The notes beneath the pieces are model-generated. The model was given only the letters and a program-made list of their open reading frames with translations, did no database searches and was not told where the DNA came from. Below, in pieces: positions 28,269 to 36,982 of a stretch of DNA of 64,000 nt. The position numbers were made by a program, and so were the translations under genes. Each line of letters begins with the position of its first letter. Position 1 is the first letter of the stretch. The DNA comes from Erythrobacter sp. GTDB lineage: Bacteria > Pseudomonadota > Alphaproteobacteria > Sphingomonadales > Sphingomonadaceae. The stretch covers positions 62,001 to 126,000 of the forward strand of contig JAACTC010000010.1 of NCBI GenBank assembly GCA_009993635.1, in the 5' to 3' direction.

Positions 28269-29866
28269 ACGCGCCCAACAAGTCCGGCTGGAAGCCCAGC
28301 ACGCCCGTCTCTGGCGACAGCGATAGACCGACCTTCACCGGCAACCGCGCGCTGATGCTGGAAGAGCCGCTGATCTTCGAGATCGGCCATACCGAGACCA
28401 CCGGGGTCGACCTGCCCGAACCGCAGGCCGACGCGCCCAACCGCCTCGCCGGACTCGACCGCGCCGACCCGATTGGCCTGCCCGGCCTGTCCGAGCCCGA
28501 ATGCGTGCGCCACTACACGCGGCTCAGCCGGCAGAACTACGCGATCGACCTCGGGCTTTTCCCGCTCGGCAGCTGCACGATGAAGCACAATCCGCGTCTG
28601 AACGAGAAGGTCGCGCGGATGCCCGGCTTTGCCGATATTCACCCGCTCCAGCCGGTCGATACGGTCCCCGGCGCGCTCGAAGTGATCAGTGAACTCGCCA
28701 ACTGGCTGCTCAGCCTCACCGGCATGCACTCGGTCGCGATGAGCCCCAAGGCGGGCGCGCATGGCGAGTTGTGCGGCATCCTGTGCATTCGCGCCGCGCT
28801 CGAAGCGCGCGGCGATGCGCGCAAGGTCGTGCTGGTGCCCGAAAGCGCGCACGGCACCAACCCCGCCACCGCTGCTTTTGCGGGTTACGAGGTGGAGGAT
28901 ATCCCGGCGACCGCCGAAGGGCGCGTCGATCTGGACAAGCTCACGGCCCGCCTCGGCCCCGATGTCGCGGCGGTGATGATCACCAACCCCAACACCTGCG
29001 GCCTGTTCGAGCGCGACATGAAGGCGATTTCCGACGCGGTCCACGCGGCGGGCGGCTTCGTCTATTGCGACGGCGCGAACTTCAACGCCATCGTCGGCAA
29101 GGTGCGCCCCGGCGACCTCGGCGTCGATGCGATGCACATCAACCTGCACAAGACCTTCTCCACCCCCCACGGCGGCGGCGGGCCGGGTTCTGGCCCGGTG
29201 GTGCTGTCCGAAGCGCTTTCACCCTACGCCCCGCTGCCCTTCACCGCGCGCGATGCGGATGGCAAGGTGCATCTGGTCGAGGAAGAAAACGCGCAAGAAT
29301 ACGGCCATTCGGACGCCTTCGGGCGGATGACCGCGTTCCACGGGCAGATGGGCATGTTCACCCGCGCGCTCGCCTACATCCTTAGCCACGGGGCGGACGG
29401 GCTGGCGCAGGTCGCGGAAGACGCGGTGCTCAACGCAAACTACATCCTGCGCTCGCTGGAAGACCTGCTCCACGCGCCGTTCGGTGAAAGCGGCCCGTGC
29501 ATGCACGAGGCGCTGTTCGGCGATCAGGGCTTTGCCGAGGGGCTCTCCACGCTCGATCTGGCCAAGGCGCTGATCGACGAGGGCTATCATCCGATGACGA
29601 TGTACTTCCCGCTGGTGGTCCACGGCGCGATGCTGATCGAGCCGACCGAGACCGAGAGCAAGGCGGGGCTCGACGAGTTCATCGGTGCGCTGCGCTCCGT
29701 GGTGGAGCGGGCGAAGGCGGGCGATGAAAGCCTGAAGGCCGCGCCCTACTTTGCACCGCGCAGGCGGCTCGACGAGACGCAGGCGGCACGCAAGCCGATC
29801 CTCGCATGGCACGGCGAACTGGCCCCCGGCGGTGCGTCTGCGCGCAGCGAGGTCGGCGGGCGGTAA
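28265..29866 (+). CDS. gcvPB: Glycine dehydrogenase (decarboxylating) subunit 2
   Basis: A 533-residue partner of GcvPA carrying the PLP lysine, Lys296 in 'INLHKTFSTPHGGGGPGSGP'. Other family motifs are 'LGSCTMKHNPRLNEK', 'SPKAGAHGELCGI', 'PESAHGTNPA', 'ITNPNTCGLFE' and 'CDGANFNAIVGKVRPGD'. It is the last recognised gene of the glycine cleavage set and is followed after 12 bases by the Nmad3-type gene, which probably shares the transcript. Confidence 0.97.
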   Translation: MNAPNKSGWKPSTPVSGDSDRPTFTGNRALMLEEPLIFEIGHTETTGVDLPEPQADAPNRLAGLDRADPIGLPGLSEPECVRHYTRLSRQNYAIDLGLFPLGSCTMKHNPRLNEKVARMPGFADIHPLQPVDTVPGALEVISELANWLLSLTGMHSVAMSPKAGAHGELCGILCIRAALEARGDARKVVLVPESAHGTNPATAAFAGYEVEDIPATAEGRVDLDKLTARLGPDVAAVMITNPNTCGLFERDMKAISDAVHAAGGFVYCDGANFNAIVGKVRPGDLGVDAMHINLHKTFSTPHGGGGPGSGPVVLSEALSPYAPLPFTARDADGKVHLVEEENAQEYGHSDAFGRMTAFHGQMGMFTRALAYILSHGADGLAQVAEDAVLNANYILRSLEDLLHAPFGESGPCMHEALFGDQGFAEGLSTLDLAKALIDEGYHPMTMYFPLVVHGAMLIEPTETESKAGLDEFIGALRSVVERAKAGDESLKAAPYFAPRRRLDETQAARKPILAWHGELAPGGASARSEVGGR

Positions 29867-29878
29867 GCCAGGCGCGGC

Positions 29879-30613
29879 ATGAAGATCGTCTTCAGCCGCA
29901 AGGGGTTCGATAGCGGATCGGGCGGCGGCTCCTCGCCGATCGTCGACGGTCGCCCGATCTCGCTCCCGATCCCCGATACCAAGGGGATTGCGCGCACCAC
30001 CTATGGCGATCTCGGGCTGGGCGAGCTGGCAGATTCCGCCAGCCGGGGTGCCTATGACGCGGACAGCCTGTGCCATCACGATCCGATGTTCACCGATGAT
30101 GGCCGCTGCATCTTCGGGCAGGTCGGCGCGGCGCAGACGCACCTCACCAATCACGGCGTGGGGCGGGGCGATGTGTTCGTTTTCTTCGGGCGTTTCGAGG
30201 GTGAGGGGCAGGCGGCGCATCACCGCATCTTCGGCTATCTGGAAGTCGAGCAGGTGATCGACCTCGCGCGCTGCGATGATGCGGTGCGCGCCCAGTACGC
30301 CGCGCTCGGCCATCCGCATGCGCTGGGCATGCATGGCACCAATGATACGCTCTATGTCGGGCCGGGGCGCATGGCGGCGCGGGCATCCGATGCGCTGCGG
30401 CTGACTGCTCCGGGCGAAGTGCTCAGCCGGTGGGAGCGACCCAAGTGGCTAAGACATGGCGACCTGTCCTACCACGATGCCGAATGGCGCTGGGCCGAGC
30501 CGGGTCGCCTGATTGCAGTCAGCCGTGGGCAGGAGTTCGTCGCCAATGTGGGCCGCCGCAAAGCCCCGCGTGAGTGGCTGGCGAGTGTGGTCGAGGCTAT
30601 TCACTTTGGCTAG
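29879..30613 (+). CDS. Nmad3-family putative nucleotide-modification protein
   Basis: A 244-residue protein beginning 'MKIVFSRKGFDSGSGGGSSP' and continuing 'GRPISLPIPD' and 'TYGDLGLG', which I recognise as the Nmad3 (nucleotide modification associated domain 3) family. That family was proposed from comparative genomics to take part in complex base modification; no biochemical activity is known to me. Other features are 'HHDPMFTDDGR', 'FVFFGRFEGEG' and 'AAHHRIFGYLEV', with many His and Asp. It starts 12 bases after gcvPB on the same strand and is probably cotranscribed under the glycine riboswitch. No phage or restriction gene is nearby. The link with glycine is inferred from position only. 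Confidence 0.75.
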   Translation: MKIVFSRKGFDSGSGGGSSPIVDGRPISLPIPDTKGIARTTYGDLGLGELADSASRGAYDADSLCHHDPMFTDDGRCIFGQVGAAQTHLTNHGVGRGDVFVFFGRFEGEGQAAHHRIFGYLEVEQVIDLARCDDAVRAQYAALGHPHALGMHGTNDTLYVGPGRMAARASDALRLTAPGEVLSRWERPKWLRHGDLSYHDAEWRWAEPGRLIAVSRGQEFVANVGRRKAPREWLASVVEAIHFG

Positions 30614-30618
30614 TCGAG

Positions 30619-30688
30619 TCCGCTCGTCCTGAGCTTGTCGAAGGGCGAGCCAGGCCGTTCGCGCTTCGACAGGCTCAGCACGAACGGC
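30619..30688. repeat. Inverted repeat, copy 1 (GTCGAAG family)
   Basis: 15-bp arms CTGAGCTTGTCGAAG (30629-30643) and CTTCGACAGGCTCAG (30664-30678) pair with one mismatch. The left flank is shared with the copy at 47272-47344. It sits between convergent genes (Nmad3-type and mmsB), so the hairpin may end both transcripts. Such elements are dispersed in many proteobacterial genomes. Confidence 0.85.
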
Positions 30689-30699
30689 GGAGAGTCTGC

Positions 30700-31572
30700 T
30701 TACTTGTACGTCTTGATAATCGCCGAGAAATCGAGGCCTTCGTTGCCCGCGCCCGCGAAGTCCTCGTAAAGGCTCGCCGCGCGCGAACCGAGCGGCACGC
30801 CTGCGTCGACCTCTTCGGCCGCCGCCATCGCCAGCCGCAGGTCCTTGAGCATCAGCGCGGTCGCGAAGCCGCCCTGGTAGCCCTTGTCGGCGGGGCTTTC
30901 GACGCCCACGCCCGGCAGCGGGGTGTAGGCGTTCAAGGACCAGCAATAGCCGCTCGACTGCGAGCTGATCTCGTAGAACTTCTGCGGATCGAGCCCCAGT
31001 TTCTGCGCCATCTGCATCGCCTCGGACACGCCGATCATGGAGATTGCGAGCAGCATGTTGTTGCAGATCTTCGCGGTCTGCCCCGCGCCTGCGTCGCCCG
31101 CATGGATCACGGCCTTGCCCATGCTTTCGAGGATCGGCTTGGCCGCAGCGAACGCCTCTTCGGTGCCGCCGACCATGAAGGTCAGCGTGCCGCCATCCGC
31201 CGCTGCGATCCCGCCGGAAACGGGCGCGTCGACCATCTTGTAGCCCTTGGCGGTGGCCATTTCGGTCACTTCCTTGGCGGTGGCGACGTCGATGGTCGAG
31301 CAGTCGAGCAGCGCCGCGCCTTCGGGCGCTTGGCCGATTACGCTGTCCGAATAGACCGACTTCACGATCCCGCCATTGGGCAGCATCGAGACCACGGCAT
31401 CGACGCCCTGCACCGCTTCCTTCGCATCGGTGAAGGTCTCGCAGCCGTTGCTCTTGGCCTTGGCGAGCGCATCTTCGCTGAGGTCGAATGCGCGCACTTC
31501 GTGGCCGTTCTTGACCAGGTTCGCGGCCATCCCGCCGCCCATGTTGCCGAGGCCGATAAAGGCGATTTTCAT
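30700..31572 (-). CDS. mmsB: 3-hydroxyisobutyrate dehydrogenase
   Basis: A 290-residue NAD-dependent enzyme of valine breakdown that oxidises 3-hydroxyisobutyrate to methylmalonate semialdehyde. The Rossmann start is 'GLGNMGGGMAANLVKNGH' (7-24), the substrate motif 'DAPVSGGIAAADGGTLTFM' (115-133), and the catalytic Lys168 lies in 'GAGQTAKICNNM'. The start at 31572 has GGAGAG six bases upstream; a longer frame to 31695 runs through repeats and is rejected. It is the last gene of the valine cluster on this strand, and its product is the substrate of MmsA, encoded at 38638. Confidence 0.96.
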   Translation of the reverse strand: MKIAFIGLGNMGGGMAANLVKNGHEVRAFDLSEDALAKAKSNGCETFTDAKEAVQGVDAVVSMLPNGGIVKSVYSDSVIGQAPEGAALLDCSTIDVATAKEVTEMATAKGYKMVDAPVSGGIAAADGGTLTFMVGGTEEAFAAAKPILESMGKAVIHAGDAGAGQTAKICNNMLLAISMIGVSEAMQMAQKLGLDPQKFYEISSQSSGYCWSLNAYTPLPGVGVESPADKGYQGGFATALMLKDLRLAMAAAEEVDAGVPLGSRAASLYEDFAGAGNEGLDFSAIIKTYK

Positions 31573-31587
31573 GTCACTCTCTCCAAT

Positions 31588-31720
31588 TCCCCTCTCCCCG
31601 TGCGGGGAGAGGATACGCAGGCTTGGCGCACCTGCGCCTAGCCGAAGTTGGAGAGGGGTGGTTCTACGCCGATGGCTGGCAATCCCCTCTCCCAACCCTC
31701 TCCCCTTGAGGGGAGAGGGC
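31588..31720. repeat. Inverted-repeat cluster between enoyl-CoA hydratase and mmsB genes
   Basis: Two strong hairpins, CCTCTCCCCG/CGGGGAGAGG (31591-31612) and CCCTCTCCCC/GGGGAGAGGG (31696-31719). A middle arm near 31646-31658 (GTTGGAGAGGGG) can pair with 31684-31696. Composition and layout recall the cluster at 26755-26887. It lies inside an operon and may reduce read-through into mmsB. Confidence 0.65.
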
Positions 31721-31728
31721 TCAAGGGT

Positions 31729-32511
31729 TCACCGCCCCTTCCACTGCCCGTCGCGCTTCTCGATGAAGGCCTTCATGCCCTCGGCCTTGTCCTCGGTTGC
31801 GGTGAGGATCTGGAACAGGCGGCGTTCGTGGAGCACGCCCTGGCCGAGGAAGGTTTCGTAGGCCGCGTTGACCATTTCCTTGTTCACCATCGCGGCCATC
31901 GGCGGCATCCCGGCGATGGTGGCGGCGGTGGTGCGTGCTTCGTCCATCAGCGTGTCATGCGGCACGACGCGCGCGACGAGGCCGCTGCGTTCGGCTTCCT
32001 CGGCGTCCATCATCCGGCCGGTCAGGCACATTTCCATCGCCTTGGCCTTGCCGACCGCGCGCGTGAGGCGCTGCGATCCGCCCATGCCCGGCGCGACGCC
32101 CAGCTTGATCTCGGGCTGGCCGAACTTGGCCTTCTCGCTCGCGATGATGAAGTCGGCCATCATCGCCAACTCGCACCCGCCGCCCAGCGCGAAGCCGTTG
32201 ACCGCCGCGATCCACGGCTTGCGCACCGCCTCGACGATGTGGCTGGTCCACTTGGCAAAGAAATCCTGCAGGAAGAAATCCGCCGCGTCCTTGTCCGCCA
32301 TTTCCTTGATGTCCGCGCCCGCGGCGAAAGCCTTGTCGCCCGACCCGGTCAGAATCGCGCACAGTTGGCTGTCGTCGTTCTGGTAAGCGGCGAAGGCGTC
32401 GATCAGCTCGTCGAGCACCACGCTGGAGAGCGCGTTGAGCGCCTGCGGGCGGTTGAGCGTGATGATCGTGACCGCGCCGTCGGTTTGCGTGGTGATGGTT
32501 TCGTAGGGCAT
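31729..32511 (-). CDS. Enoyl-CoA hydratase
   Basis: A 260-residue crotonase that adds water to an enoyl-CoA; in this setting that is most likely methacrylyl-CoA in valine breakdown. The oxyanion loop is '[15 protein letters not shown]' (about 64-78). Both catalytic glutamates are present, in '[11 protein letters not shown]' and '[16 protein letters not shown]'. It lies between the 3-hydroxyisobutyryl-CoA hydrolase and mmsB genes, with inverted repeats on both sides. Confidence 0.94.
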   Translation of the reverse strand: MPYETITTQTDGAVTIITLNRPQALNALSSVVLDELIDAFAAYQNDDSQLCAILTGSGDKAFAAGADIKEMADKDAADFFLQDFFAKWTSHIVEAVRKPWIAAVNGFALGGGCELAMMADFIIASEKAKFGQPEIKLGVAPGMGGSQRLTRAVGKAKAMEMCLTGRMMDAEEAERSGLVARVVPHDTLMDEARTTAATIAGMPPMAAMVNKEMVNAAYETFLGQGVLHERRLFQILTATEDKAEGMKAFIEKRDGQWKGR

Positions 32512-32529
32512 TCAGGGCTCCTCAAATTC

Positions 32530-32620
32530 GTCACCCTGAACTTGTTTCAGGGTCCAGTCTTCGATCCGTACCGTCTGCCCGAGAGGCGGGCTGGATGCTG
32601 AATCGAGTTCAGCATGACGG
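32530..32620. repeat. Paired-hairpin intergenic repeat
   Basis: Two short hairpins flank about 40 bases: CCCTGAA/TTCAGGG (32534-32552) and ATGCTGAA/TTCAGCAT (32595-32615), each with a five-base loop. The pattern is that of a common alphaproteobacterial dispersed repeat. It lies between two genes of the valine operon. Confidence 0.75.
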
Positions 32621-32633
32621 TCTTGCCAAAGGA

Positions 32634-33683
32634 TCAGTTAAGCGGCGTCCACTCCTCGCCCTCGGGCAGGGCGGCGAAGATCGCTTCGATCTGTTCATCG
32701 GTTACGCCTTGGGGCGTGGCGGGGTTCCATTGCGGATCGCCGGTCTTGTCCACGATCACCGCTCGCACGCCTTCGGCAAAATCGTGGCTCACGAGCACCC
32801 GGCTGCCGATGCGGTATTCCATCCGCATTTCGTCGGCGAAGCTGCCCAAAGTCAGACTATCTGCCAGCTGGCGCAGTGCGACCTTGCAGCTTTGCGGGCT
32901 CTTGGTCCGCAGCGTTTTGAGCTCCTTGGCCGCCCATTCGGAATCGTCGGCTTCGAGCGCGGCGAGGATTTCTTCGAGCGTGCGCCCCGCGAACAGCCGG
33001 TCGATATTCTCGCGGTTGTTCAGGATGCGGGCTTCGGGCGGGGTTTCGGACGCTTCGTCGAGGATCGTCTGGATATTGGCCGGATCGTCGATGATCGCGG
33101 TCTTTACGCGGGCAAGGTTCTCGCTCGCGATGTAATGCGTGGCGAGGCCGATTGCGTGACACTCCGCCCCGTCGAGCCGCGCTCCGGTGAGCGCGAGGAA
33201 TTGCCCGATGCGCCCGGGCAGGCGGCTGAGATACCAGCCGCCGCCGACATCGGGGAACAGGCCGATGCCGGTTTCGGGCATCGCGAACTTGGTGTTCTCG
33301 GTCGCAACGCGAAACGCCGCAGGCTGGCTGATGCCGACACCGCCGCCCATCGTGATCCCGTCCATGAAGGCGACCACCGGCTTCGTGTATGTGAACATCT
33401 GGTGGTTGAGCTGGTACTCGGCGTGGAAGAATGCGCGGCCCGTCCTGCCCTCGTCGTTGAGCGCCGAATTGCGCAGCATGGCGATATCGCCGCCCGCGCA
33501 GAACCCGCGGCCTTCCGCATGGTCGACAATCACCGCCGCGACACCATTATCGCTGGCCCAGCCGCTCAACGCCTCGCTCATCGCGACGCACATCTCGGTT
33601 GTCAGCGCATGGATCGCCTTGGGGCGGTTGAGCGATATGTGGCCCACGCCCTTGTGCGTGTGGATGTTGAGCTGGTCGGTCAT
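32634..33683 (-). CDS. 3-hydroxyisobutyryl-CoA hydrolase (enoyl-CoA hydratase/isomerase family)
   Basis: 349 residues, longer than a plain hydratase and typical of the HIBCH family, which releases free 3-hydroxyisobutyrate for MmsB. Visible motifs are 'GRGFCAGGDIAMLRN' (about 58-72), 'FMDGITMGGGVGIS', 'MPETGIGLFPDVGGGWYLS' and 'EYRIGSRVLVSHDFAEGVRA', the last being the helical C-terminal part specific to this family. The start at 33683 overlaps the VOC gene stop by four bases. An upstream in-frame ATG at 33725 would overlap the VOC gene more and is disfavoured. Confidence 0.94.
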   Translation of the reverse strand: MTDQLNIHTHKGVGHISLNRPKAIHALTTEMCVAMSEALSGWASDNGVAAVIVDHAEGRGFCAGGDIAMLRNSALNDEGRTGRAFFHAEYQLNHQMFTYTKPVVAFMDGITMGGGVGISQPAAFRVATENTKFAMPETGIGLFPDVGGGWYLSRLPGRIGQFLALTGARLDGAECHAIGLATHYIASENLARVKTAIIDDPANIQTILDEASETPPEARILNNRENIDRLFAGRTLEEILAALEADDSEWAAKELKTLRTKSPQSCKVALRQLADSLTLGSFADEMRMEYRIGSRVLVSHDFAEGVRAVIVDKTGDPQWNPATPQGVTDEQIEAIFAALPEGEEWTPLN

Positions 33684-34069
33684 GCCGCGTCCTTGTGTTC
33701 GATGAGATCCCAGCGGTTGCCCCACGGATCGTTAAAGACCGCGACGGTGCCATAAGGCTCTTCGCGCGGAGCTTCGGTGAATTCGACGCCCCATTGCGCC
33801 ATGCGGCGATGGTCGGTCGCAAAATCGTCCGACTGGAGGAACCAGCCGACGCGCCCGCCTGCCTGATGGCCGATGGCCGCCGTCTGTTCGTCGTTCGATG
33901 CGCGCGCGAGCAGCAGCTTGCCCCCACGTTCTCCTGCCACGACGACCCAGCGTTTGCCGCCGCCCAGATCGCTGTCTTCCTTGACCGCGAAATCCAGCGC
34001 ATCACGGAAGAAGGCGATCGCCTCGTCGTAATCTGGGACGAGGAAGGTGGTCATGGCGAGGCCTGTCAC
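33680..34069 (-). CDS. VOC (glyoxalase/bleomycin-resistance-like) family protein
   Basis: 129 residues forming two beta-alpha-beta-beta-beta units. The family start 'TTFLVPDYDEAIAFFRDAL' is clear, and the end 'VFNDPWGNRWDLIEH' carries the usual metal-binding Glu. The substrate is unknown. It overlaps the acyl-CoA dehydrogenase gene upstream and the hydrolase gene downstream by four bases each, so it is coupled to valine catabolism. It may act as an epimerase or lyase, or remove a toxic side product. Confidence 0.88.
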   Translation of the reverse strand: MTGLAMTTFLVPDYDEAIAFFRDALDFAVKEDSDLGGGKRWVVVAGERGGKLLLARASNDEQTAAIGHQAGGRVGWFLQSDDFATDHRRMAQWGVEFTEAPREEPYGTVAVFNDPWGNRWDLIEHKDAA

Positions 34070-35211
34070 TGCCGCAGCAGATCCCGGCCCACGATCATCC
34101 GCATCACCTGGTTGGTCCCTTCGAGGATCGAGTGCACGCGCAGGTCGCGCCAGTAGCGTTCGATGGGGTAGTCCTTGAGGTAGCCATAGCCGCCGAACAG
34201 CTGCAGCGCGTCGTTGACGATCTTGCTGCCATTATCGGTCGCGAGCCGCTTGGCCATCGCGGAGAAGCGCGACTTGTCGGGGGCGTTGTCGGTCACCTTC
34301 GCCGCCGCGAGATAGAGCAGCGCGCGCGCCGCCTCCAGATCGGTCGCCATGTCGGCGAGCATGAACTGCGTGTTCTGGAAGTCCGCGATCTGCTGATCGA
34401 ACTGCTGGCGTTCCTTGGTGTACTTGACCGCTTCGTCGAGGCACCGCTGCGCTCCGCCGAGCGAGCAGGCGCCGATGTTCAGCCGTCCGCCGTCGAGGCC
34501 CATCATCGCGAAGCGGAAGCCTTCGCCTTCCTCGCCCACGCGGTTCTCCACGGGCACGCGCGCATCCTCGAAGATGACCTGCGCGGTCGGGCTGGCGTTC
34601 CAGCCGAGCTTCTTCTCGGGCGCGCCGAAGGAAACGCCCGGCGTGTCCTTGTCGACCACCAGGCAGGTGATGCCCTTGGTCTTGTGCTCACCCGTGCGGA
34701 CCATGGTGACGTAAATGTCGTTCACGCCGCCGCCGGAGATGAACTGCTTAGTGCCGTTGAGCACATAATGATCGCCATCGCGCACGGCCTGCGTCTTGAG
34801 CCCCGCCGCGTCCGATCCGCTGCCCGGTTCGGTCAGGCAGTAAGAGGCGATCTTGTTCATGGTGACGAGGTCCGGGAGATATTTCTCCTTCACCCCCGCG
34901 CCGCCGAAGCGGTCGATCATCCAGCTCGCCATGTTGTGGATCGAGATGAACGCACTGGTGGTGGGGCAGCCATAGGCCATCGCCTCCATGATCAGCGCGG
35001 CCTCAAGGCGGCCGAGGCCGATGCCGCCCGATTCCTCGGACACGTAGATTGCGCCGAAGCCGAGTTCGGCGGTCTGCTTGATCGTGTCGACGGGGAAGAT
35101 GTGTTCCTCGTCCCACTTCGCCGCGTTGGGCGTGATGTTGTCGGCGGTGAACCGCTGCGCCATGTCCTGGATCGCGAGCTGGTCTTCTGAGAGCTGGAAT
35201 TGTCCGGTCAT
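34066..35211 (-). CDS. Acyl-CoA dehydrogenase, probably isobutyryl-CoA dehydrogenase
   Basis: A 381-residue FAD enzyme. Family motifs are 'YCLTEPGSGSDAAGLKT' (about 120-136), 'KKLGWNASPTAQVIFEDARV' with nearby 'GLDGGRLNIGACSLGGAQRC', and 'QLFGGYGYLKDYPIERYWRD'. The expected catalytic Glu lies near the C terminus in 'SILEGTNQVMR'. The genes around it handle the following steps of valine degradation, so isobutyryl-CoA is the likely substrate. The start at 35211 is preferred over an upstream codon at 35256 because the family begins with 'FQLSEDQLAIQDMAQRF'. Confidence 0.93.
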   Translation of the reverse strand: MTGQFQLSEDQLAIQDMAQRFTADNITPNAAKWDEEHIFPVDTIKQTAELGFGAIYVSEESGGIGLGRLEAALIMEAMAYGCPTTSAFISIHNMASWMIDRFGGAGVKEKYLPDLVTMNKIASYCLTEPGSGSDAAGLKTQAVRDGDHYVLNGTKQFISGGGVNDIYVTMVRTGEHKTKGITCLVVDKDTPGVSFGAPEKKLGWNASPTAQVIFEDARVPVENRVGEEGEGFRFAMMGLDGGRLNIGACSLGGAQRCLDEAVKYTKERQQFDQQIADFQNTQFMLADMATDLEAARALLYLAAAKVTDNAPDKSRFSAMAKRLATDNGSKIVNDALQLFGGYGYLKDYPIERYWRDLRVHSILEGTNQVMRMIVGRDLLRQ

Positions 35212-35310
35212 GCCGGGCGACCTAGCCCCACCGGGCAACCATGAAAAGGGGGGCATTCGACCGGCCGCCCCGCCGCCGCGCCGTGCGCCGCGTCGGGCCG
35301 CGCCGATACG

Positions 35311-35883
35311 CTAGGATGCGCAGCGGCGGCGCGTGGTTCCGGTGCCGGTATCGGCGAGCTCGCGCGTGGCCAGCTGTTCGCCGCCCCGGATCAGCGCCAT
35401 GGCATATTCGCTGGTCCAGCTTTCGCCTTCGCCCTGCATGGCAAGAGTCACCACGATGCCCGGCTTGCCCCGGCGGACGGCGGTGACTTCGCCCTGCGAC
35501 TCGTAGAACGATATCGTGCCCGGGCGGATCGTCAGGAACATCTCGGAATCGGGCGTGCATGGCCCATCCACGCCGCCCCACTGGCCGAGGAACCGCGCGG
35601 GGATGGCATTGAGCGGCGCACCGTCTTCTGCCGCTGCACTGCCCAGCTGCTGCGCGCCTTCGGGCAGCGGAGTGGGGGTCTCAGCTGCGGGATCTTCGGG
35701 CGTTGCCGGGTCGAGGGGGACGGGCGCATCGGCAGGGTCAGTGGTCGGGGTGGCGTCTACCGTCACCTCCTTGCCATCGATCGCGATGGTCGTTTCCTCG
35801 GGCGAGGATTTCGGCGATTGGCTGTCGCATCCGGCGAGCAGGACGACACCGGTGGCCAGCATTGCTGCGATAGCAAGTCTCAT
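35311..35883 (-). CDS. Lipoprotein of unknown function, paralogue 1
   Basis: 190 residues with lipobox L-A-G-C (Cys19). An acidic Pro/Thr-rich linker (about 25-85) is followed by a compact domain starting 'IPARFLGQWGG', then 'CTPDSEMFLTIRPGTISFYE', and ending in 'RRRCAS'. The same order (aromatic-Gly-x-Trp, Cys, TI-x-x-x-x-(Y/F), terminal Cys) occurs in the proteins at 36042 and 37953, so the three are paralogues. The two domain cysteines may form a disulfide. Asp follows the lipid-bearing Cys, which in enteric bacteria favours the inner membrane. I do not recognise a named family. Confidence 0.8.
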   Translation of the reverse strand: MRLAIAAMLATGVVLLAGCDSQSPKSSPEETTIAIDGKEVTVDATPTTDPADAPVPLDPATPEDPAAETPTPLPEGAQQLGSAAAEDGAPLNAIPARFLGQWGGVDGPCTPDSEMFLTIRPGTISFYESQGEVTAVRRGKPGIVVTLAMQGEGESWTSEYAMALIRGGEQLATRELADTGTGTTRRRCAS

Positions 35884-36041
35884 TGCGCGTCATCCCCCTG
35901 TTTCACCGCCCGACATTGGTCCTCTACCGCAATCGCCGCGACATCGCGATAGGCCCGGACGATGAAAACCAGACAGCGCGCCAGAATAGCACTCTTTGCG
36001 GGTTGGTATGTGCGGCGTTCGCCCAACCACCGCGCACCCGG

Positions 36042-36854
36042 TCAGCAGCGATTATAGTCGAACGGCTCCATTCCATCGAAGAGTTCGCTCAGGCGTTTAC
36101 CATCGTCGGAGAGTTCGATCTCGTGGCTTACCGCGCTGGAGGCCGCTTGCCCGGTCTGGCCATAACGCCCTTCGATCGCAATGGTGTTGTCGTTCACCCG
36201 GCGAACCTTGGAGACTTCGATACGTCCCGAGCCGTATTTTATCCGGTTCGCGGTGATTGTCATGTCATCGCCGGAAAGGTCTCCTGAGCAGGCCATATGG
36301 TCGCCTTCGCCTCCCCAGGTGCCCCGATACCGTGCCGGAATGGTGGACAAGGATTGCGCAGAAGAATCGCTGCGCGCGCTCGTATCATCGCACCGGACAA
36401 AGTTGGCGGAGGACATTTCCGGGGCAAAAAGGGTCATGCCGTCGCCATTACCGTTCAGCGCAAACCCGAACCGTTGGTCTGCGTCGGGGGCTTTCGGGTC
36501 AGGTTCTCCGAGCAGTTCCACGGTGTTGGCGTTGATGACCTTCACATCCACCACACGCGTGCGCTCTTCGCCCCAGGCGCTGGTCCAGTTCTCGCCGACA
36601 ACGTACCGCGATTCGCCCGGTGTACAGCTATCGGTACCGCGCATGTCCCACGATCCGCGAAAATCCGCCGGGATGGAGACGCGCGGTTCGTCTCCGTCGG
36701 GTTCGTCGGCCTGTTTGACTGGATCCTCTTGCGCCGAGGATCCGATTTCTCCTGAATCTTCGGCTGGTGCGGCCTCGTTCTCGCTGGCAGATGCGCCGCA
36801 AGCCGACAGCGCAAGAATGAACGCCGCCGAAGCGAATGCAATGCTGTTCCGCAT
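36042..36854 (-). CDS. Lipoprotein of unknown function, paralogue 2, with internal duplication
   Basis: 270 residues, with the start at 36854 behind GGGGGAA and a lipoprotein signal ending L-S-A-C (Cys19). After an acidic linker there are two related domains. The first runs about 63-165 ('IPADFRGSWDMRG', 'CTPGESRYVVG', ending 'ANFVRC'). The second runs about 180-270 ('IPARYRGTWGGEGDHMACSG', 'DDMTITANRIKYGSG', ending 'FDYNRC'). The second matches the single domains of the lipoproteins at 35311 and 37953. It is probably an envelope protein with beta-rich disulfide-bonded modules. Function unknown. Confidence 0.8.
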   Translation of the reverse strand: MRNSIAFASAAFILALSACGASASENEAAPAEDSGEIGSSAQEDPVKQADEPDGDEPRVSIPADFRGSWDMRGTDSCTPGESRYVVGENWTSAWGEERTRVVDVKVINANTVELLGEPDPKAPDADQRFGFALNGNGDGMTLFAPEMSSANFVRCDDTSARSDSSAQSLSTIPARYRGTWGGEGDHMACSGDLSGDDMTITANRIKYGSGRIEVSKVRRVNDNTIAIEGRYGQTGQAASSAVSHEIELSDDGKRLSELFDGMEPFDYNRC

Positions 36855-36982
36855 GGAAATTCCCCCATTTGCAGGCCACGGCCCTCTACCGTCAGCCCGG
36901 ATGTGCGGAGGAAGATAACAAAACTGGCGGAAATTCACAAAAGCGCGCGCAGAGCTCCGGCCCCAAGCGCAGCGCCGCCCGC

